Shown here piece after piece: positions 44,495-55,890 of a DNA stretch of 64,000 bases (the first letter of the stretch is position 1; each line of letters begins with the position of its first letter). The position numbers were made by a program, and so were the translations under genes. The stretch is from Herminiimonas contaminans (GTDB lineage Bacteria > Pseudomonadota > Gammaproteobacteria > Burkholderiales > Burkholderiaceae_D): positions 1-64,000 of the forward strand of contig NZ_JADOEL010000019.1 of the NCBI RefSeq assembly GCF_015645465.1. The letters are read 5' to 3'. The notes beneath the pieces were generated by a model that ran no database searches, was not told the origin of the DNA, and saw nothing but the letters and a program-made list of their open reading frames with translations.

Positions 44495-46933
44495 ATGTCG
44501 ATTGCATTACAAACGGGGAGCAAGTATGACCCGGCAGTAGAGGGAAACTACGTCGTTTCTTTCGACCGTCTACGGATGTCCGATGTGGACTCGGTTGGCG
44601 GTAAAAACTCGTCCCTGGGCGAGATGATCAGCCAACTCGCAGAAGCTGGTGTCAGGGTGCCGGGTGGCTTTGCCACTACAGCACAGGCGTTCAGGGATTT
44701 CCTGGCGTACAGCGAAAACGGTGGGCTGAGTCTGGCACAACGTATCGCACAGCGTCTGGAAGGTCTGAATATTGACGATGTACGTGCGCTGGCGCAAGCC
44801 GGTACCGAGATTCGTCAGTGGATAGTGGAAACACCATTCCAGCCGCAATTGCTGCAAGACATCAAGCAGTACTATCAAGACCTGGCCGCAGATTCCTCCA
44901 AGGAAATGTCGTTTGCCGTGCGTTCTTCTGCGACAGCAGAGGATTTGCCGGATGCGTCGTTTGCCGGTCAGCAAGAAACCTTCCTCAATGTGGTCGGCAT
45001 CGACAATGTGCTTGAAGCAATCAAGCATGTCTTCGCTTCGCTCTACAACGACCGTGCAATTTCCTATCGTGTACACAAAGGCTTTACCCATGCTGAAGTT
45101 GCATTGTCGGCAGGCGTACAGCGTATGGTGCGCTCCGATAAGGGCGCGGCCGGTGTGATGTTCACGCTGGATACCGAATCGGGTTTCCAGGACGTGGTCT
45201 TCATCACTTCCAGCTATGGTCTCGGTGAGACCGTGGTGCAGGGCGCAGTGAACCCGGATGAATTCTATGTGCACAAGCCTATGCTGGAACTCGGCAAACT
45301 GCCTATCATCCGTCGCAACATCGGCTCCAAGCTGATCAAGATGGAATTCACCGAAGAAGCCAAGGCTGGTCGTTCGGTGCGTACTGTCGATGTGCCTATC
45401 GGCATGCGCAATCGTTACTCGCTAACCGACGAAGAAATCGTTGAGCTGGCGAAGTATGCAGTCATCATCGAGAAGCACTATGGCCGTCCGATGGATATCG
45501 AGTGGGGCAAAGACGGTCTGGACGGCAAGCTGTACATCCTGCAAGCACGTCCGGAAACTGTGAAGTCGCAACAAAAAACTACCGACGTCCAGCAACGTTT
45601 CAAACTCAAAGGCAGCGGCTCGGTATTGACCGTAGGTCGTGCCATCGGCCAGAAAATCGGTGCCGGTCCGGTCCGTGTGATTCTCGATCCGGCCGATATG
45701 GAACGTGTACAGCCAGGCGATGTGCTGGTAGCCGACATGACAGACCCGAACTGGGAACCAGTCATGAAGCGCGCTTCCGCTATCGTCACCAACCGTGGTG
45801 GTCGCACCTGTCACGCGGCGATTATCGCGCGTGAACTGGGTGTGCCTGCGGTGGTCGGTTGCGGCGATGCGACCGAGTTGCTGACTGACGGTACGCTGGT
45901 CACCGTATCCTGTGCAGAAGGTGATGAAGGTAAAGTCTACGACGGCTTGCTGGAAACTGAAGTCACTGAATTCGCACGCGGCGATTTGCCTGAGCTGCCA
46001 TTGAAGATCACTCTCAATGTCGGTAATCCGCAACTCGCATTCGACTTCCAAAGCATTCCGAATGCTGGTGTCGGCCTGGCGCGTCTGGAATTCATCATCA
46101 ACAACAATATCGGTGTTCATCCAAAAGCAATTCTGGAATACCCGCATATCGACGCTGATCTGAAAACCGCAGTGGAATCGGTCGCGCGTGGTCACGCTTC
46201 GCCGAAAGCGTTTTACATCGACAAGCTGGCAGAAGGTATCGCCACTATCGGTGCAGCGTTCTGGCCTAAACCAGTGATCGTGCGTTTGTCCGACTTCAAA
46301 TCGAATGAGTACAAAAAGCTGATCGGCGGTTCCCGTTACGAGCCGGATGAAGAAAATCCTATGCTGGGTTTCCGTGGTGTTGCACGTTACCTGGCACCAG
46401 ATTTTGCTGAATCCTTCGAAATGGAATGCAAGGCGATGAAGCGCGTGCGTGACGAGATGGGTTTGACCAACGTCGAAATCATGGTGCCATTCGTACGTAC
46501 GCTGGGTCAGGCCGACAAAGTCATCAAGCTGCTGGAAAAGAATGGTCTGAAACGTGGTGAAAACGGTTTGCGCATCGTCATGATGTGCGAAGTGCCGTCG
46601 AACGCGATCCTGGCTGAAGAGTTCCTCAACTACTTCGATGGCTTCTCTATCGGTTCCAACGATTTGACCCAACTCACATTGGGTCTGGATCGTGATTCCG
46701 GTATGGAAATCCTGGCAGCTGATTTCGATGAACGTGATCCTTCGGTACTGGCGATGTTCTCGCGTGCGATTGCTGCATGTCGCAAGCAGGGCAAGTACGT
46801 TGGTATCTGCGGTCAGGGTCCATCGGATCATCCGGACTTTGCCGAATGGCTGATGAAGGAAGGCATTACCTCCTTGTCGCTGAATCCTGATTCGGTGATC
46901 GAGACATGGCAAAGCCTGGCCAAACGCGTTTAA
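44495..46933 (+). CDS. ppsA: Phosphoenolpyruvate synthase
   Basis: A protein of about 812 residues that makes PEP from pyruvate and ATP in gluconeogenesis. The ATP-grasp domain has [11 protein letters not shown], and the phospho-histidine is in [21 protein letters not shown]. The C-terminal TIM barrel has [19 protein letters not shown] and the catalytic Cys in [15 protein letters not shown]. The open frame extends to 44432, but ATG 44495 after AGAGG fits the family start. Confidence 0.96.
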   Translation: MSIALQTGSKYDPAVEGNYVVSFDRLRMSDVDSVGGKNSSLGEMISQLAEAGVRVPGGFATTAQAFRDFLAYSENGGLSLAQRIAQRLEGLNIDDVRALAQAGTEIRQWIVETPFQPQLLQDIKQYYQDLAADSSKEMSFAVRSSATAEDLPDASFAGQQETFLNVVGIDNVLEAIKHVFASLYNDRAISYRVHKGFTHAEVALSAGVQRMVRSDKGAAGVMFTLDTESGFQDVVFITSSYGLGETVVQGAVNPDEFYVHKPMLELGKLPIIRRNIGSKLIKMEFTEEAKAGRSVRTVDVPIGMRNRYSLTDEEIVELAKYAVIIEKHYGRPMDIEWGKDGLDGKLYILQARPETVKSQQKTTDVQQRFKLKGSGSVLTVGRAIGQKIGAGPVRVILDPADMERVQPGDVLVADMTDPNWEPVMKRASAIVTNRGGRTCHAAIIARELGVPAVVGCGDATELLTDGTLVTVSCAEGDEGKVYDGLLETEVTEFARGDLPELPLKITLNVGNPQLAFDFQSIPNAGVGLARLEFIINNNIGVHPKAILEYPHIDADLKTAVESVARGHASPKAFYIDKLAEGIATIGAAFWPKPVIVRLSDFKSNEYKKLIGGSRYEPDEENPMLGFRGVARYLAPDFAESFEMECKAMKRVRDEMGLTNVEIMVPFVRTLGQADKVIKLLEKNGLKRGENGLRIVMMCEVPSNAILAEEFLNYFDGFSIGSNDLTQLTLGLDRDSGMEILAADFDERDPSVLAMFSRAIAACRKQGKYVGICGQGPSDHPDFAEWLMKEGITSLSLNPDSVIETWQSLAKRV

Positions 46934-47040
46934 TGTTTTAAGGTAGTAAGGCAGTCGGGTGTGTGAATTTATGTTGCTACACGGATTTTTAGTCTAGACT
47001 GTGTGCACCCGACTGTTGATAAGTCTTATCGTGGTTTCTT

Positions 47041-47082
47041 AACCCTCGTCGCCCAACGGTCCACGAGGGTTTTTGCTTTTTT
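47041..47082 (+). terminator. Terminator after ppsA
   Basis: A perfect 9 bp stem AACCCTCGT / ACGAGGGTT with a 13-nt loop and a T-rich tail, 108 nt after the ppsA stop. It ends only 14 nt before the nfeD start, so the nfeD ribosome binding site follows directly behind it. Confidence 0.8.
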
Positions 47083-47095
47083 GGGAGAAAAACAC

Positions 47096-47554
47096 ATGAC
47101 GGACTGGATGATTTGGTTTGCCGTGGCCTGTGTACTGGTCGTACTGGAAATGGCAACCGGCACCTTCTATCTGTTGATGATAGCCATAGGAACTGCCGCA
47201 GGTGGTCTGGCGGCGCTGGGCGGCATGGGTGTGCCGGAACAATGCCTGATTGCAGCAGCCGTTGCCGCGCTCGCTACCTTTGCCTTGCGTCGTAGTAAAT
47301 TCGGTCGTCCTGATCATACTGATGCCGCGAGTGATCCGAATGTAAATCTCGATATAGGACAGGCGCTGGAAGTCGCAGAGTGGCAACAAATCAATGCCAA
47401 CTCTTACACCGCACGCGTCATGTATCGCGGCGCTTTGTGGGATGTGGCGCTGGCAGAAGGCGAGTCGCCGCTGCCGGGAAAATTCATCATACGAGAAGTA
47501 CAGGGTAGCCGTTTAATCGTCCGTAACAGTGACGCCACCGCTCACGCACAATAA
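47096..47554 (+). CDS. NfeD-like membrane protein
   Basis: About 152 residues. Two or three membrane helices (MIWFAVACVLVVLEMATGTF; LMIAIGTAAGGLAALGG) are followed by an OB-fold NfeD domain (YRGALWDVALAEGESPLPG). The open frame extends to 47003, through the ppsA terminator; ATG 47096 after GGGAG is better. Short NfeD proteins work next to SPFH-domain partners, and one follows 13 nt later. They are thought to act in membrane microdomain organisation. Confidence 0.87.
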   Translation: MTDWMIWFAVACVLVVLEMATGTFYLLMIAIGTAAGGLAALGGMGVPEQCLIAAAVAALATFALRRSKFGRPDHTDAASDPNVNLDIGQALEVAEWQQINANSYTARVMYRGALWDVALAEGESPLPGKFIIREVQGSRLIVRNSDATAHAQ

Positions 47555-47567
47555 AGGGAATAACACT

Positions 47568-48497
47568 ATGTTTGATACTACTAGCGTCACTATCTTCCTG
47601 CTGATAGTCGCCATTGTCTTTGTCATCAAGACCATCAATGTGGTGCCGCAGCAGCATGCATGGGTAGTGGAGCGTCTGGGTAAATACCATGCGACCTTGG
47701 GCCCGGGCCTGAAGATCGTGCTGCCTTTCATCGACCGCATCGCATACAAGCACTCGCTGAAGGAAATTCCACTTGATGTACCTATGCAAGTCTGTATCAC
47801 CAAAGACAATACGCAGCTGGAAGTAGATGGCATCCTGTACTTCCAGGTGACAGATCCCATGCGCGCTTCCTACGGTTCGTCGAATTACATCTCCGCGATT
47901 TCGCAGTTGGCACAAACGACACTGCGCTCCGTCATCGGTCGCATGGAACTGGACAAGACCTTTGAAGAACGTGACCTGATCAACCATGCGGTGGTCGGCG
48001 CGGTGGATGAGTCCGCCTCTAACTGGGGTGTCAAAGTCCTGCGCTACGAGATCAAGGATTTGACACCGCCCAAGGAAATCCTGCATGCGATGCAATCGCA
48101 AATTACCGCTGAACGTGAAAAGCGTGCGCTGATTGCTGCATCCGAAGGCCGCAAGCAAGAGCAGATCAATATCGCGACCGGTGAACGTGAAGCATCGATT
48201 GCGCGTTCAGAAGGTGAGAAGCAGGCAGCGATCAACCGTGCGCAGGGTGAGGCGTCGGCTATCCTGTCCATTGCTGAAGCGACGGCAGAAGCGATCCGCA
48301 AGACAGCTTCGGCTATCCGCGAGCCAGGTGGTGCGGATGCGGTGAACCTGAAAGTGGCAGAACAGTATGTCGAAGCCTTCGGCAAACTGGCGAAGACCAA
48401 TAACTCGATTATCATCCCGGCCAATCTGGGCGATATGAGCGGTTTGATCGCGACTGCGATGCAGGTTGTGAAATCGCAGGGCGCGCCAGGCAAGTAA
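47568..48497 (+). CDS. SPFH/Band 7 (stomatin-like) membrane protein
   Basis: About 309 residues with one N-terminal membrane helix (FLLIVAIVFVIKTINVV) and an SPFH domain (QQHAWVVERLGKYHATLGPG). A long Ala/Glu-rich helix then runs to about residue 255. It resembles QmcA/stomatin rather than FtsH-linked HflK/C. ATG 47568 follows AAAGGGA. It pairs with the NfeD-like gene. Confidence 0.9.
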   Translation: MFDTTSVTIFLLIVAIVFVIKTINVVPQQHAWVVERLGKYHATLGPGLKIVLPFIDRIAYKHSLKEIPLDVPMQVCITKDNTQLEVDGILYFQVTDPMRASYGSSNYISAISQLAQTTLRSVIGRMELDKTFEERDLINHAVVGAVDESASNWGVKVLRYEIKDLTPPKEILHAMQSQITAEREKRALIAASEGRKQEQINIATGEREASIARSEGEKQAAINRAQGEASAILSIAEATAEAIRKTASAIREPGGADAVNLKVAEQYVEAFGKLAKTNNSIIIPANLGDMSGLIATAMQVVKSQGAPGK

Positions 48498-48516
48498 TGT
48501 TGCGCACCGCATAAAC

Positions 48517-48545
48517 AAAAACGGCGCCTGCGGGCGCCGTTTTTT
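48517..48545. terminator. Bidirectional terminator between SPFH gene and smpB
   Basis: ACGGCGCC-TGCG-GGCGCCGT flanked by A4 and T5. The right side overlaps the stop codon of the convergent smpB gene. Confidence 0.88.
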
Positions 48546-48993
48546 ATCGCCGGTTCTGTTTCATCACGGCCTGGATTTCGCGATTGGTATCGCGCTGCTT
48601 TTCCGCATCGCGTTTATCGTGCTGCTTTTTACCCTTGGCGAGGCCGATTTCGCATTTGATGTAGCCGCGCTGGTAGTGCAGGTTGAGCGGCACCAGCGTA
48701 TAGCCGGAACGTTCTACCTTGGCGCTGAGTTTCTTGATTTCCTCAGACTTCAGCAATAGCTTGCGTGTACGCACCGGATCAGGCGTAATGTGGGTAGAGG
48801 CGGTGGCGAGCGGGCTGATATGCGAGCCAAACAGGAAGATTTCATCGTTGCGCACGATGACATAGGCTTCCTTCAGCTGCACCCGTCCGGCGCGTATGGA
48901 TTTGGCTTCCCAACCTTGCAATACGATGCCGGCCTCGAAGCGCTCCTCGATGAAGTAATCGTGGAATGCTTTTCTGTTGTCAACAATGCTCAT
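48544..48993 (-). CDS. smpB: SsrA-binding protein SmpB
   Basis: A 149-residue tmRNA-binding protein for trans-translation. [30 protein letters not shown] and the basic tail [16 protein letters not shown] are signatures. The tmRNA gene itself is not seen in the window. It is divergent from ratA-rnfH, the same arrangement as in E. coli. Confidence 0.96.
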   Translation of the reverse strand: MSIVDNRKAFHDYFIEERFEAGIVLQGWEAKSIRAGRVQLKEAYVIVRNDEIFLFGSHISPLATASTHITPDPVRTRKLLLKSEEIKKLSAKVERSGYTLVPLNLHYQRGYIKCEIGLAKGKKQHDKRDAEKQRDTNREIQAVMKQNRR

Positions 48994-49056
48994 GAGTTTC
49001 GGCTAGGGGTCGGTTAAAATGGATACTTCGCGATTCTATCAAACGGTTCATATTCG

Positions 49057-49488
49057 ATGGCGGTAGTACATAAATCAGTCTTGTTGGGCTACAGCGCTGA
49101 ACAAATGTTTGCGCTGGTAGACCGGGTCGAGGATTATCCTCAATTTTTGCCATGGTGTGGCGGGGTCGAGGTCAAGCAGCGGGAAGAAGGCCGGCTGGTG
49201 GCCAGCATCATGATCAATTACCACGGCGTCAAGCAGAGCTTCACCACGGAAAACACCAATGTGCGCCCGGTATCCATGACCATGCGCTTGCTGGAAGGGC
49301 CATTCAAGCAGTTGCACGGCACCTGGACCTTCAAACCACTGCGGGAAGATGCCTGCAAGATCGACTTCGACCTGCAGTATGAATTCTCGAATCGCCTGAT
49401 CGAGCAAATCATCGGGCCTGTATTCAATATGATCGCTACCAGCTTTGTCGATTCCTTCAGCAAGAGGGCAGATGCAGTATATGGCTGA
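49057..49488 (+). CDS. ratA: RatA/Coq10-type START-domain protein
   Basis: A 143-residue SRPBCC-fold protein. The N-terminus HKSVLLGYSAEQMFALVDRV and the block YPQFLPWCGGVEV are typical of the RatA/Coq10 group. In E. coli RatA was reported to block 50S association, and Coq10 homologues bind ubiquinone; which role holds here is not decidable. Its end overlaps the rnfH start by 8 nt. Confidence 0.88.
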   Translation: MAVVHKSVLLGYSAEQMFALVDRVEDYPQFLPWCGGVEVKQREEGRLVASIMINYHGVKQSFTTENTNVRPVSMTMRLLEGPFKQLHGTWTFKPLREDACKIDFDLQYEFSNRLIEQIIGPVFNMIATSFVDSFSKRADAVYG

Positions 49489-49786
49489 TCCAGCTTCCAT
49501 TCACATCCAGATTTGCTACGCGCGGCCAGGCCAGCAGTTCTTGCTGGAGCAGACCGTTCCGGTCGGCACGACCATACAGCAAGCGATCCAGAATAGCGGA
49601 ATTATTCAGCAAGCGCCGGAAATCGATGTCAGCGTCTGGCGTGTGGGTATCTATGGCAAGCTGAAAACCCTGGACACCGTCCTACGTGAGCATGACCGGG
49701 TTGAAATCTACCGGCCGCTCATCGCCGATCCCAAGGATACGCGCCGCAAACGGGCGGATCACAAGGCTGTCAAAAAAACTGCCTGA
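49481..49786 (+). CDS. rnfH: RnfH-family protein
   Basis: About 101 residues of ubiquitin-like fold (QICYARPGQQFLLEQTVPVG; VGIYGKLKTLDTVLREHDRV; EIYRPLIADPKDTRRKRA). The open frame extends to 49445, but ATG 49481 matches the family start. The smpB/ratA/rnfH neighbourhood is widely conserved. Function is unclear. Confidence 0.9.
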   Translation: MADPASIHIQICYARPGQQFLLEQTVPVGTTIQQAIQNSGIIQQAPEIDVSVWRVGIYGKLKTLDTVLREHDRVEIYRPLIADPKDTRRKRADHKAVKKTA

Positions 49787-49832
49787 TACCGTTGCCGGTA
49801 GCAGGCAGGGATTTTTAGAGCGTTTTCACTGG

Positions 49833-50336
49833 TTATTTACAGTCGTTAAGTACGCGCCGACTCTCTTTTATTTCCTGTTCGCGCTCTTCGTCGCTCAGGT
49901 AAACCCTTTCCCCCGATTGATCCATGCGGCTGACGCGCTGGCCTGATTCCAGTATGCGGTTATAGGCAGTCGCACGTTCGCAATTTTTCTTCTGATCTGC
50001 TGCCTGTTTGGTTTTTTGCTCGGTTTCCTTATCTTTCTCGGCCTGGGCTATCCGGCGCTTCTGGAAATCGGCATTCTTGTCAGCCAGCGTAGGAGGGGCC
50101 TTTTTTGTCAGATCAGCATCTTTTTCCGCCTCTTCCGTACTTGCTTCCGAGGCAGTACGCAGCGGCGTGCCCGGGGCTTTGAGGATTTTGCTGGTTGGCA
50201 CGGAGGTTGGTGGCGGGCGGTCCGAATACTGTTTCACGCCTTTGTTATCCAGCCAGATATATTGGGCAAAGGCGGCGCTGGCTCCGAGGGAAAGGATAAG
50301 TGCGAGGGTGAGGCGGGCAAAACCGGTTGAACGCAT
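49833..50336 (-). CDS. DUF4124 periplasmic protein
   Basis: A 167-residue protein with a signal peptide (LTLALILSLGASAAFAQ) and then the DUF4124 motif YIWLDNKGVKQYSDRPPP. The rest is a charged helical region rich in Lys, Glu and Gln, with one Cys in KKNCERA and one near the end. The function is unknown. It stands alone, convergent with rnfH. Confidence 0.82.
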   Translation of the reverse strand: MRSTGFARLTLALILSLGASAAFAQYIWLDNKGVKQYSDRPPPTSVPTSKILKAPGTPLRTASEASTEEAEKDADLTKKAPPTLADKNADFQKRRIAQAEKDKETEQKTKQAADQKKNCERATAYNRILESGQRVSRMDQSGERVYLSDEEREQEIKESRRVLNDCK

Positions 50337-50365
50337 GACAAATCCTTCAGGGAGTGGCGATAATA

Positions 50366-50631
50366 GAACTCATTTCATCAATATCCGTGAGATGCGTTCT
50401 TACCAAAAGCGGTGCTGGCAAGGCGTGCGACGCGTCGCATAGCGGGCTATGCGCAAGGAGCACAACGCGGCCAGCGCCGCTTTTGGTAAGAACCCGGAGG
50501 GAACGGGCTATTTGGGCGTATTGCTGCGTTGCGCCGCTTGCCAAGGGACCACCCTTGGCGGCACGACACGCCTTGCACTACCTCCCAAATAGCCGCGTTC
50601 GCACTCGCGGATATTGATGAAATGAGTTCTA
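50366..50631. repeat. 266 bp nested palindromic repeat element
   Basis: The outer arms are a perfect 23 bp inverted repeat (50366-50388 and 50609-50631). Inside are two more paired blocks. The first is 50398-50420 with 50471-50493 (22 of 23 bases, containing TTACCAAAAGCGG). The second is GGCTATTTGGG at 50508-50518 with its complement at 50585-50595. Small hairpins sit in each loop (GCATAGC-GG-GCTATGC; CCAAGGG-ACCA-CCCTTGG). No gene is encoded. The fold would be a stem with two branches, like a mobile non-autonomous or REP/MITE-type element. It separates the DUF4124 gene from guaB. Confidence 0.8.
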
Positions 50632-50730
50632 GTTGTGCGATTTCGCCATGCTTCCAGTCTGCTGTCAATCAATACGGCAATTTGTCGACAAGCTTTTTAG
50701 CAAGTGCAAGACGCAGCAAACGGATTTCTG

Positions 50731-50736
50731 TATAAT
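50731..50736 (+). promoter_or_regulatory. Probable -10 box of guaB
   Basis: TATAAT lies 28 nt before the guaB start codon. No convincing -35 is found at 17 nt, so activation or a weak -35 is possible. Confidence 0.5.
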
Positions 50737-50754
50737 TCGCTTTTGCGCCACTAG

Positions 50755-52224
<1,470 letters not shown>

Positions 52225-52233
52225 GGTCGCTGC

Positions 52234-52704
52234 ATGGCACTGTCAGCACAACTTGCCAGCCCTGCATTTGATAGCAGCAGGAGCCGGCAGGAAGATCTTT
52301 CCCACGCTGTTGCCCGCATAGAGCGGCTGGGGAAGCATCTGTTTGGTGTCTCGGCCTGTATCGTTTATTTGCATGCGGCTGACGATGATCCCGCTTCGTC
52401 TTTCGATACAGCTGCACATGCGTTTTGTGCGCAACAGGATCTGACGGATGATTTGCAGGTAGTCCCGGAAAAGTCATCGCCATTCCAGGCCGCGCTGGGC
52501 AAGATAGATAATCTGGACGTACGCTTTTATGCATTGCAGCCTGTGCGTAATCGCGACGGTCAGATCGTCGGCAGGATAGGCCTGATACACGAACGGCCAC
52601 GCATGTTCACCGAAGGCGACAAGCACTGCCTGCATGATCTGGTCGCCGTGCTGGAACGGGAACTGCATGCACATATGTCGTCCGCATCGCCCGCCGCAAA
52701 GTAA
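52234..52704 (+). CDS. Small GAF-like protein between guaB and guaA
   Basis: A 156-residue protein starting 9 nt after guaB. The helical start (ARIERLGKHLFGVSACIVYL) and the late block QPVRNRDGQIVGRIGLIHERPRM with FTEGDKHCLHDLVAVLEREL resemble a single GAF domain of signalling proteins. No output domain is attached. Its place suggests a role linked to guanine nucleotide supply, but nothing in the sequence proves it. Confidence 0.65.
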   Translation: MALSAQLASPAFDSSRSRQEDLSHAVARIERLGKHLFGVSACIVYLHAADDDPASSFDTAAHAFCAQQDLTDDLQVVPEKSSPFQAALGKIDNLDVRFYALQPVRNRDGQIVGRIGLIHERPRMFTEGDKHCLHDLVAVLERELHAHMSSASPAAK

Positions 52705-52753
52705 TCCGTTTGAAAATTAATCGTTCCACCTAGAAGCATTAGCCAACTATCCC

Positions 52754-54373
52754 ATGCATTCGAAAATACTCATCCTCGATTTCGGTTCCCAAGTCACCCA
52801 ATTGATCGCACGTCGTGTACGCGATTCCGGTGTTTTTTCTGAAGTCTATCCATACGACGTCAGCGATGAGTTCGTGCGCAACTACGGTGCCGCTGGTGTG
52901 ATCCTGTCAGGTGGTCCGAACTCGGTGATCGAAGGCGACGAATCGCCGCGTGTACCGCAAGCCGTATTTGAACTGGGTGTGCCGGTTCTGGGTATCTGCT
53001 ACGGCATGCAGGCAATGGCAGAGCAACTGGGCGGCAAGGTAGAAAACGGCAAGGTACGTGAATTCGGTTACGCCGAAGTACGTGCGCATGGCCACACCGC
53101 TTTGCTTAAAGACATCAGCGACTTCACCACGGCCGAAGGCCATGGCATGCTGAAAGTCTGGATGAGCCATGGTGACAAGGTCAATGAAATGCCACCTGGC
53201 TTCAAGCTGATGGCATCGACACCAAATTGCCCGATCGCCGGTATGGCGGACGAAGCACGTCGCATGTACGCATTCCAGTTCCATCCTGAAGTGACGCATA
53301 CCGTACAAGGTAAAGCCATCATCGCGCGCTTCGTGCATGAAATTTGCGGCTGTAAATCGGATTGGAACATGCCGGATTACATCGCCGAAGCAGTCGAAAA
53401 AATCCGCCAGCAAGTCGGCAGCGACGAAGTCATCCTCGGCTTGTCCGGTGGCGTCGACAGCAGTGTTGCTGCAGCGCTGATCCATCGCGCGATTGGCGAC
53501 CAGTTGACCTGCGTATTTGTCGATCACGGTTTGCTGCGTCTGGATGAAGGCAAGATGGTAATGGAGATGTTTGCCGAGAATCTCGGTGTCAACGTCATCC
53601 ACATCGATGCAGTCGATCAGTTCATGGGTCATCTGGCGGGTGTCAGCGATCCGGAAGCCAAGCGCAAAATCATCGGCCGTGAATTCGTCGAAGTATTCCA
53701 GGTCGAAGCTGGCAAGCGCAAGAATGCCAAATGGCTGGCACAAGGCACGATCTACCCTGACGTCATCGAAAGTGCAGGCAAGGGTAAGAAGGGTCACACT
53801 ATCAAGAGCCACCACAACGTAGGCGGCTTGCCGGAAACCCTGAACCTGCAATTGCTGGAACCACTGCGTGAATTGTTCAAGGATGAAGTGCGTCAACTGG
53901 GCGTAGCGCTCGGTTTGCCGCATGACATGGTGTACCGCCATCCATTCCCAGGCCCAGGCCTCGGCGTGCGTATCCTCGGTGAAGTGAAAAAGGAATTTGC
54001 CGACCTCTTGCGCCGTGCCGATGCCATCTTCATCGAAGAACTGCGCAAGACACCATTCGTCGCCACACCAGGCGCATCGGAAGCAACCGACAACGGTATT
54101 CCGCATCGCAACTGGTACGACGCAACCAGCCAGGCCTTTGCCGTCTTCCTGCCAGTCAAATCGGTAGGCGTGATGGGCGATGGTCGTACCTATGAGTACG
54201 TGGTGGCTTTGCGCGCAGTACAGACACAAGACTTCATGACCGCACACTGGGCGCATTTGCCGCATGAGCTGCTGGGCAATGTCTCGAACCGCATCATCAA
54301 TGAAGTACGCGGTATTAATCGCGTGGTCTACGATATCTCGGGTAAACCGCCTGCGACGATTGAGTGGGAATGA
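52754..54373 (+). CDS. guaA: GMP synthase (glutamine-hydrolysing)
   Basis: A 539-residue enzyme that aminates XMP to GMP. The glutaminase domain has the nucleophile in [15 protein letters not shown] and the catalytic His in FHPEVTHT. The ATP pyrophosphatase P-loop is [14 protein letters not shown]. The C-terminal dimerisation domain is complete and ends ATIEWE. The 3' end of guaA is a known attachment site for genomic islands, and an integrase gene lies 308 nt downstream. Confidence 0.97.
   Translation: MHSKILILDFGSQVTQLIARRVRDSGVFSEVYPYDVSDEFVRNYGAAGVILSGGPNSVIEGDESPRVPQAVFELGVPVLGICYGMQAMAEQLGGKVENGKVREFGYAEVRAHGHTALLKDISDFTTAEGHGMLKVWMSHGDKVNEMPPGFKLMASTPNCPIAGMADEARRMYAFQFHPEVTHTVQGKAIIARFVHEICGCKSDWNMPDYIAEAVEKIRQQVGSDEVILGLSGGVDSSVAAALIHRAIGDQLTCVFVDHGLLRLDEGKMVMEMFAENLGVNVIHIDAVDQFMGHLAGVSDPEAKRKIIGREFVEVFQVEAGKRKNAKWLAQGTIYPDVIESAGKGKKGHTIKSHHNVGGLPETLNLQLLEPLRELFKDEVRQLGVALGLPHDMVYRHPFPGPGLGVRILGEVKKEFADLLRRADAIFIEELRKTPFVATPGASEATDNGIPHRNWYDATSQAFAVFLPVKSVGVMGDGRTYEYVVALRAVQTQDFMTAHWAHLPHELLGNVSNRIINEVRGINRVVYDISGKPPATIEWE
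54343..54373 (+). other. Presumed attachment site at the guaA 3' end
   Basis: The last 31 bp of guaA are the likely attL core, because islands with integrases of this kind often use this spot and restore the gene end. No second copy is visible, since the far end of the element is outside the window. This is inferred from position only. Confidence 0.3.
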
Positions 54374-54420
54374 TCACACGTCTGGCATCAGCAGGCAGCT
54401 GATGGCACCAAAACACCCGT

Positions 54421-54446
54421 AAGCCCGCGTCACTGCGGGCTTTTTT
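54421..54446 (+). terminator. Terminator after guaA
   Basis: AAGCCCGC and GCGGGCTT pair around a 6-nt loop and are followed by T6, 47 nt after the guaA stop. Confidence 0.85.
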
Positions 54447-54502
54447 GCTTTTTGGTCTGGCATTGGCTGGCATCTTCAAGCACCGGCAAGTACGCTTTTC
54501 TT

Positions 54503-54656
54503 ATGGTACGGCGGATGGTACTATCTCACTCGATACCATGAGAGACGCCCGATACCATGCCATGGTCTTTAGACTTAACATGGTATTGAAAGTTCGTAAC
54601 GTGTTGATTTTTAAGTAGAAAAGTCGCTTTTTTAATGCTGATTTTGATCATGGTAT
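54503..54656. repeat. Cluster of ATGGTAY / GRTACCAT repeats before the integrase gene
   Basis: Seven related heptamers lie in 154 bp. ATGGTAC occurs at 54503 and 54515, GATACCAT at 54532 and 54551, ATGGTC at 54562, and ATGGTAT at 54580 and 54650. Both orientations occur. Such clusters next to an int gene can be arm-type integrase or excisionase sites, or operators of the int promoter. The rest of the 308 bp guaA-int interval has no gene. Confidence 0.6.
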
Positions 54657-54681
54657 TTTGAACCTAGATAGGACGAATGCC

Positions 54682-55890
54682 ATGCTCACCGATACCAAGC
54701 TTCGCAACATCAAGCCGCAGGACAAGCTCTACAAAGTCAACGACCGCGACGGCCTCTATGTGGCCGTCACACCGGCCGGAGCGATCTCGTTCCGCTACAA
54801 CTACTCGATCAACGGCAGGCAGGAAACCATCACCTTCGGTCGCTACGGCAGCGGAGGCATCACCTTGTCGGAAGCCCGCGAGCAGCTGGGTGAAGCCAAG
54901 AAGATGATTGCGGCAGGCAAGTCACCGGCCAAGGAGAAGGCGCGAGACAAAGCCCGCGTAAAAGATGCCGAGACATTCGGTGCATGGGCCGAAAAGTGGT
55001 TACGCGGCTACCAAATGGCCGACTCGACCAGAGATATGCGACGTGCAATCTATGAGCGGGAGTTGAAACCGAAATTCGGCAACCAGAAGCTGGTAGAAAT
55101 CACCCATGAGGACTTGCGGACGCTGACCGATACCATTGTTGAGCGCGGCGCGCCAGCTACGGCGGTGCATGTGCGCGAAGTAGTCATGCAGGTTTTTCGA
55201 TGGGCAATCGAGCGTGGCCAGAAGGTGGAAAATCCGGCGGATATGGTCAGGCCAACCACCATTGCCAAGTTTGAGCCCCGTGATCGTGCGTTGACGCATG
55301 ACGAGATCGGGCTGATGTACCAGTACATGGAGCGCATCGGCACGACACCCTCGATTCGGGCTGCGGCCAAGTTGCTACTGCTGACAATGGTTCGCAAGAG
55401 TGAACTGACGAACGCTACATGGAGCGAAGTCAATTTCAGCGAGGCCCTTTGGACGGTTCCCAAGGAGCGGATGAAGCGGCGCAACCCCCATCACGTCTAC
55501 CTATCTCGGCAGGCTCTGGATATTTTCATCGCACTGAAGACGTTTGCCGGTGGGTCTGAGTACGTGCTGCCATCAAGATATGACTCGGACTTACCAATGA
55601 GCAGTGCCACGCTCAACCAGGTGCTGACGCTGACTTACAGGTTGGCACAGAAGGAAGGCAAGACGCTGGCGAAGTTCGGGCCGCATGATCTACGGCGAAC
55701 TGCAAGCACGTTGCTACATGAAGCTGGATACAACACTGACTGGATTGAAAAGTGCCTTGCCCACGAGCAGAAGGGTGTAAGGGCGGTGTACAACAAGGCC
55801 GAATATCGGGAGCAACGCACGGCCATGTTGCAAGATTGGGCAGACATGATTGATGAATGGACGGTTAAGCGGCTGCGACCGAATGATTGA
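54682..55890 (+). CDS. Tyrosine site-specific integrase of an integrative element
   Basis: About 402 residues of the P4/DUF4102 integrase type. The N-terminal arm-binding domain (LYKVNDRDGLYVAVTP, RQETITFGRYG) precedes the catalytic domain. Catalytic residues appear as Arg in MVRKSELTNATW, the H-x-x-R box in GPHDLRRTAST, His in CLAHEQKG and Tyr in AVYNKAEY. The open frame begins with TTG 54658; ATG 54682 after AGGA is preferred. It should integrate and excise the element at guaA. The last 26 bp overlap the convergent alpA gene. Confidence 0.92.
   Translation: MLTDTKLRNIKPQDKLYKVNDRDGLYVAVTPAGAISFRYNYSINGRQETITFGRYGSGGITLSEAREQLGEAKKMIAAGKSPAKEKARDKARVKDAETFGAWAEKWLRGYQMADSTRDMRRAIYERELKPKFGNQKLVEITHEDLRTLTDTIVERGAPATAVHVREVVMQVFRWAIERGQKVENPADMVRPTTIAKFEPRDRALTHDEIGLMYQYMERIGTTPSIRAAAKLLLLTMVRKSELTNATWSEVNFSEALWTVPKERMKRRNPHHVYLSRQALDIFIALKTFAGGSEYVLPSRYDSDLPMSSATLNQVLTLTYRLAQKEGKTLAKFGPHDLRRTASTLLHEAGYNTDWIEKCLAHEQKGVRAVYNKAEYREQRTAMLQDWADMIDEWTVKRLRPND

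Noticed and set aside
45422-46912. 496-codon antisense frame within ppsA
   Set aside because: Opposite a complete PEP synthase; arises from codon bias. The 452-codon frames opposite guaB (50821-52179) and guaA (52907-54265) were rejected for the same reason.
54374-54657. tRNA gene as the integration target
   Set aside because: No T-loop or acceptor-stem pattern was found; the guaA 3' end is the better candidate target.
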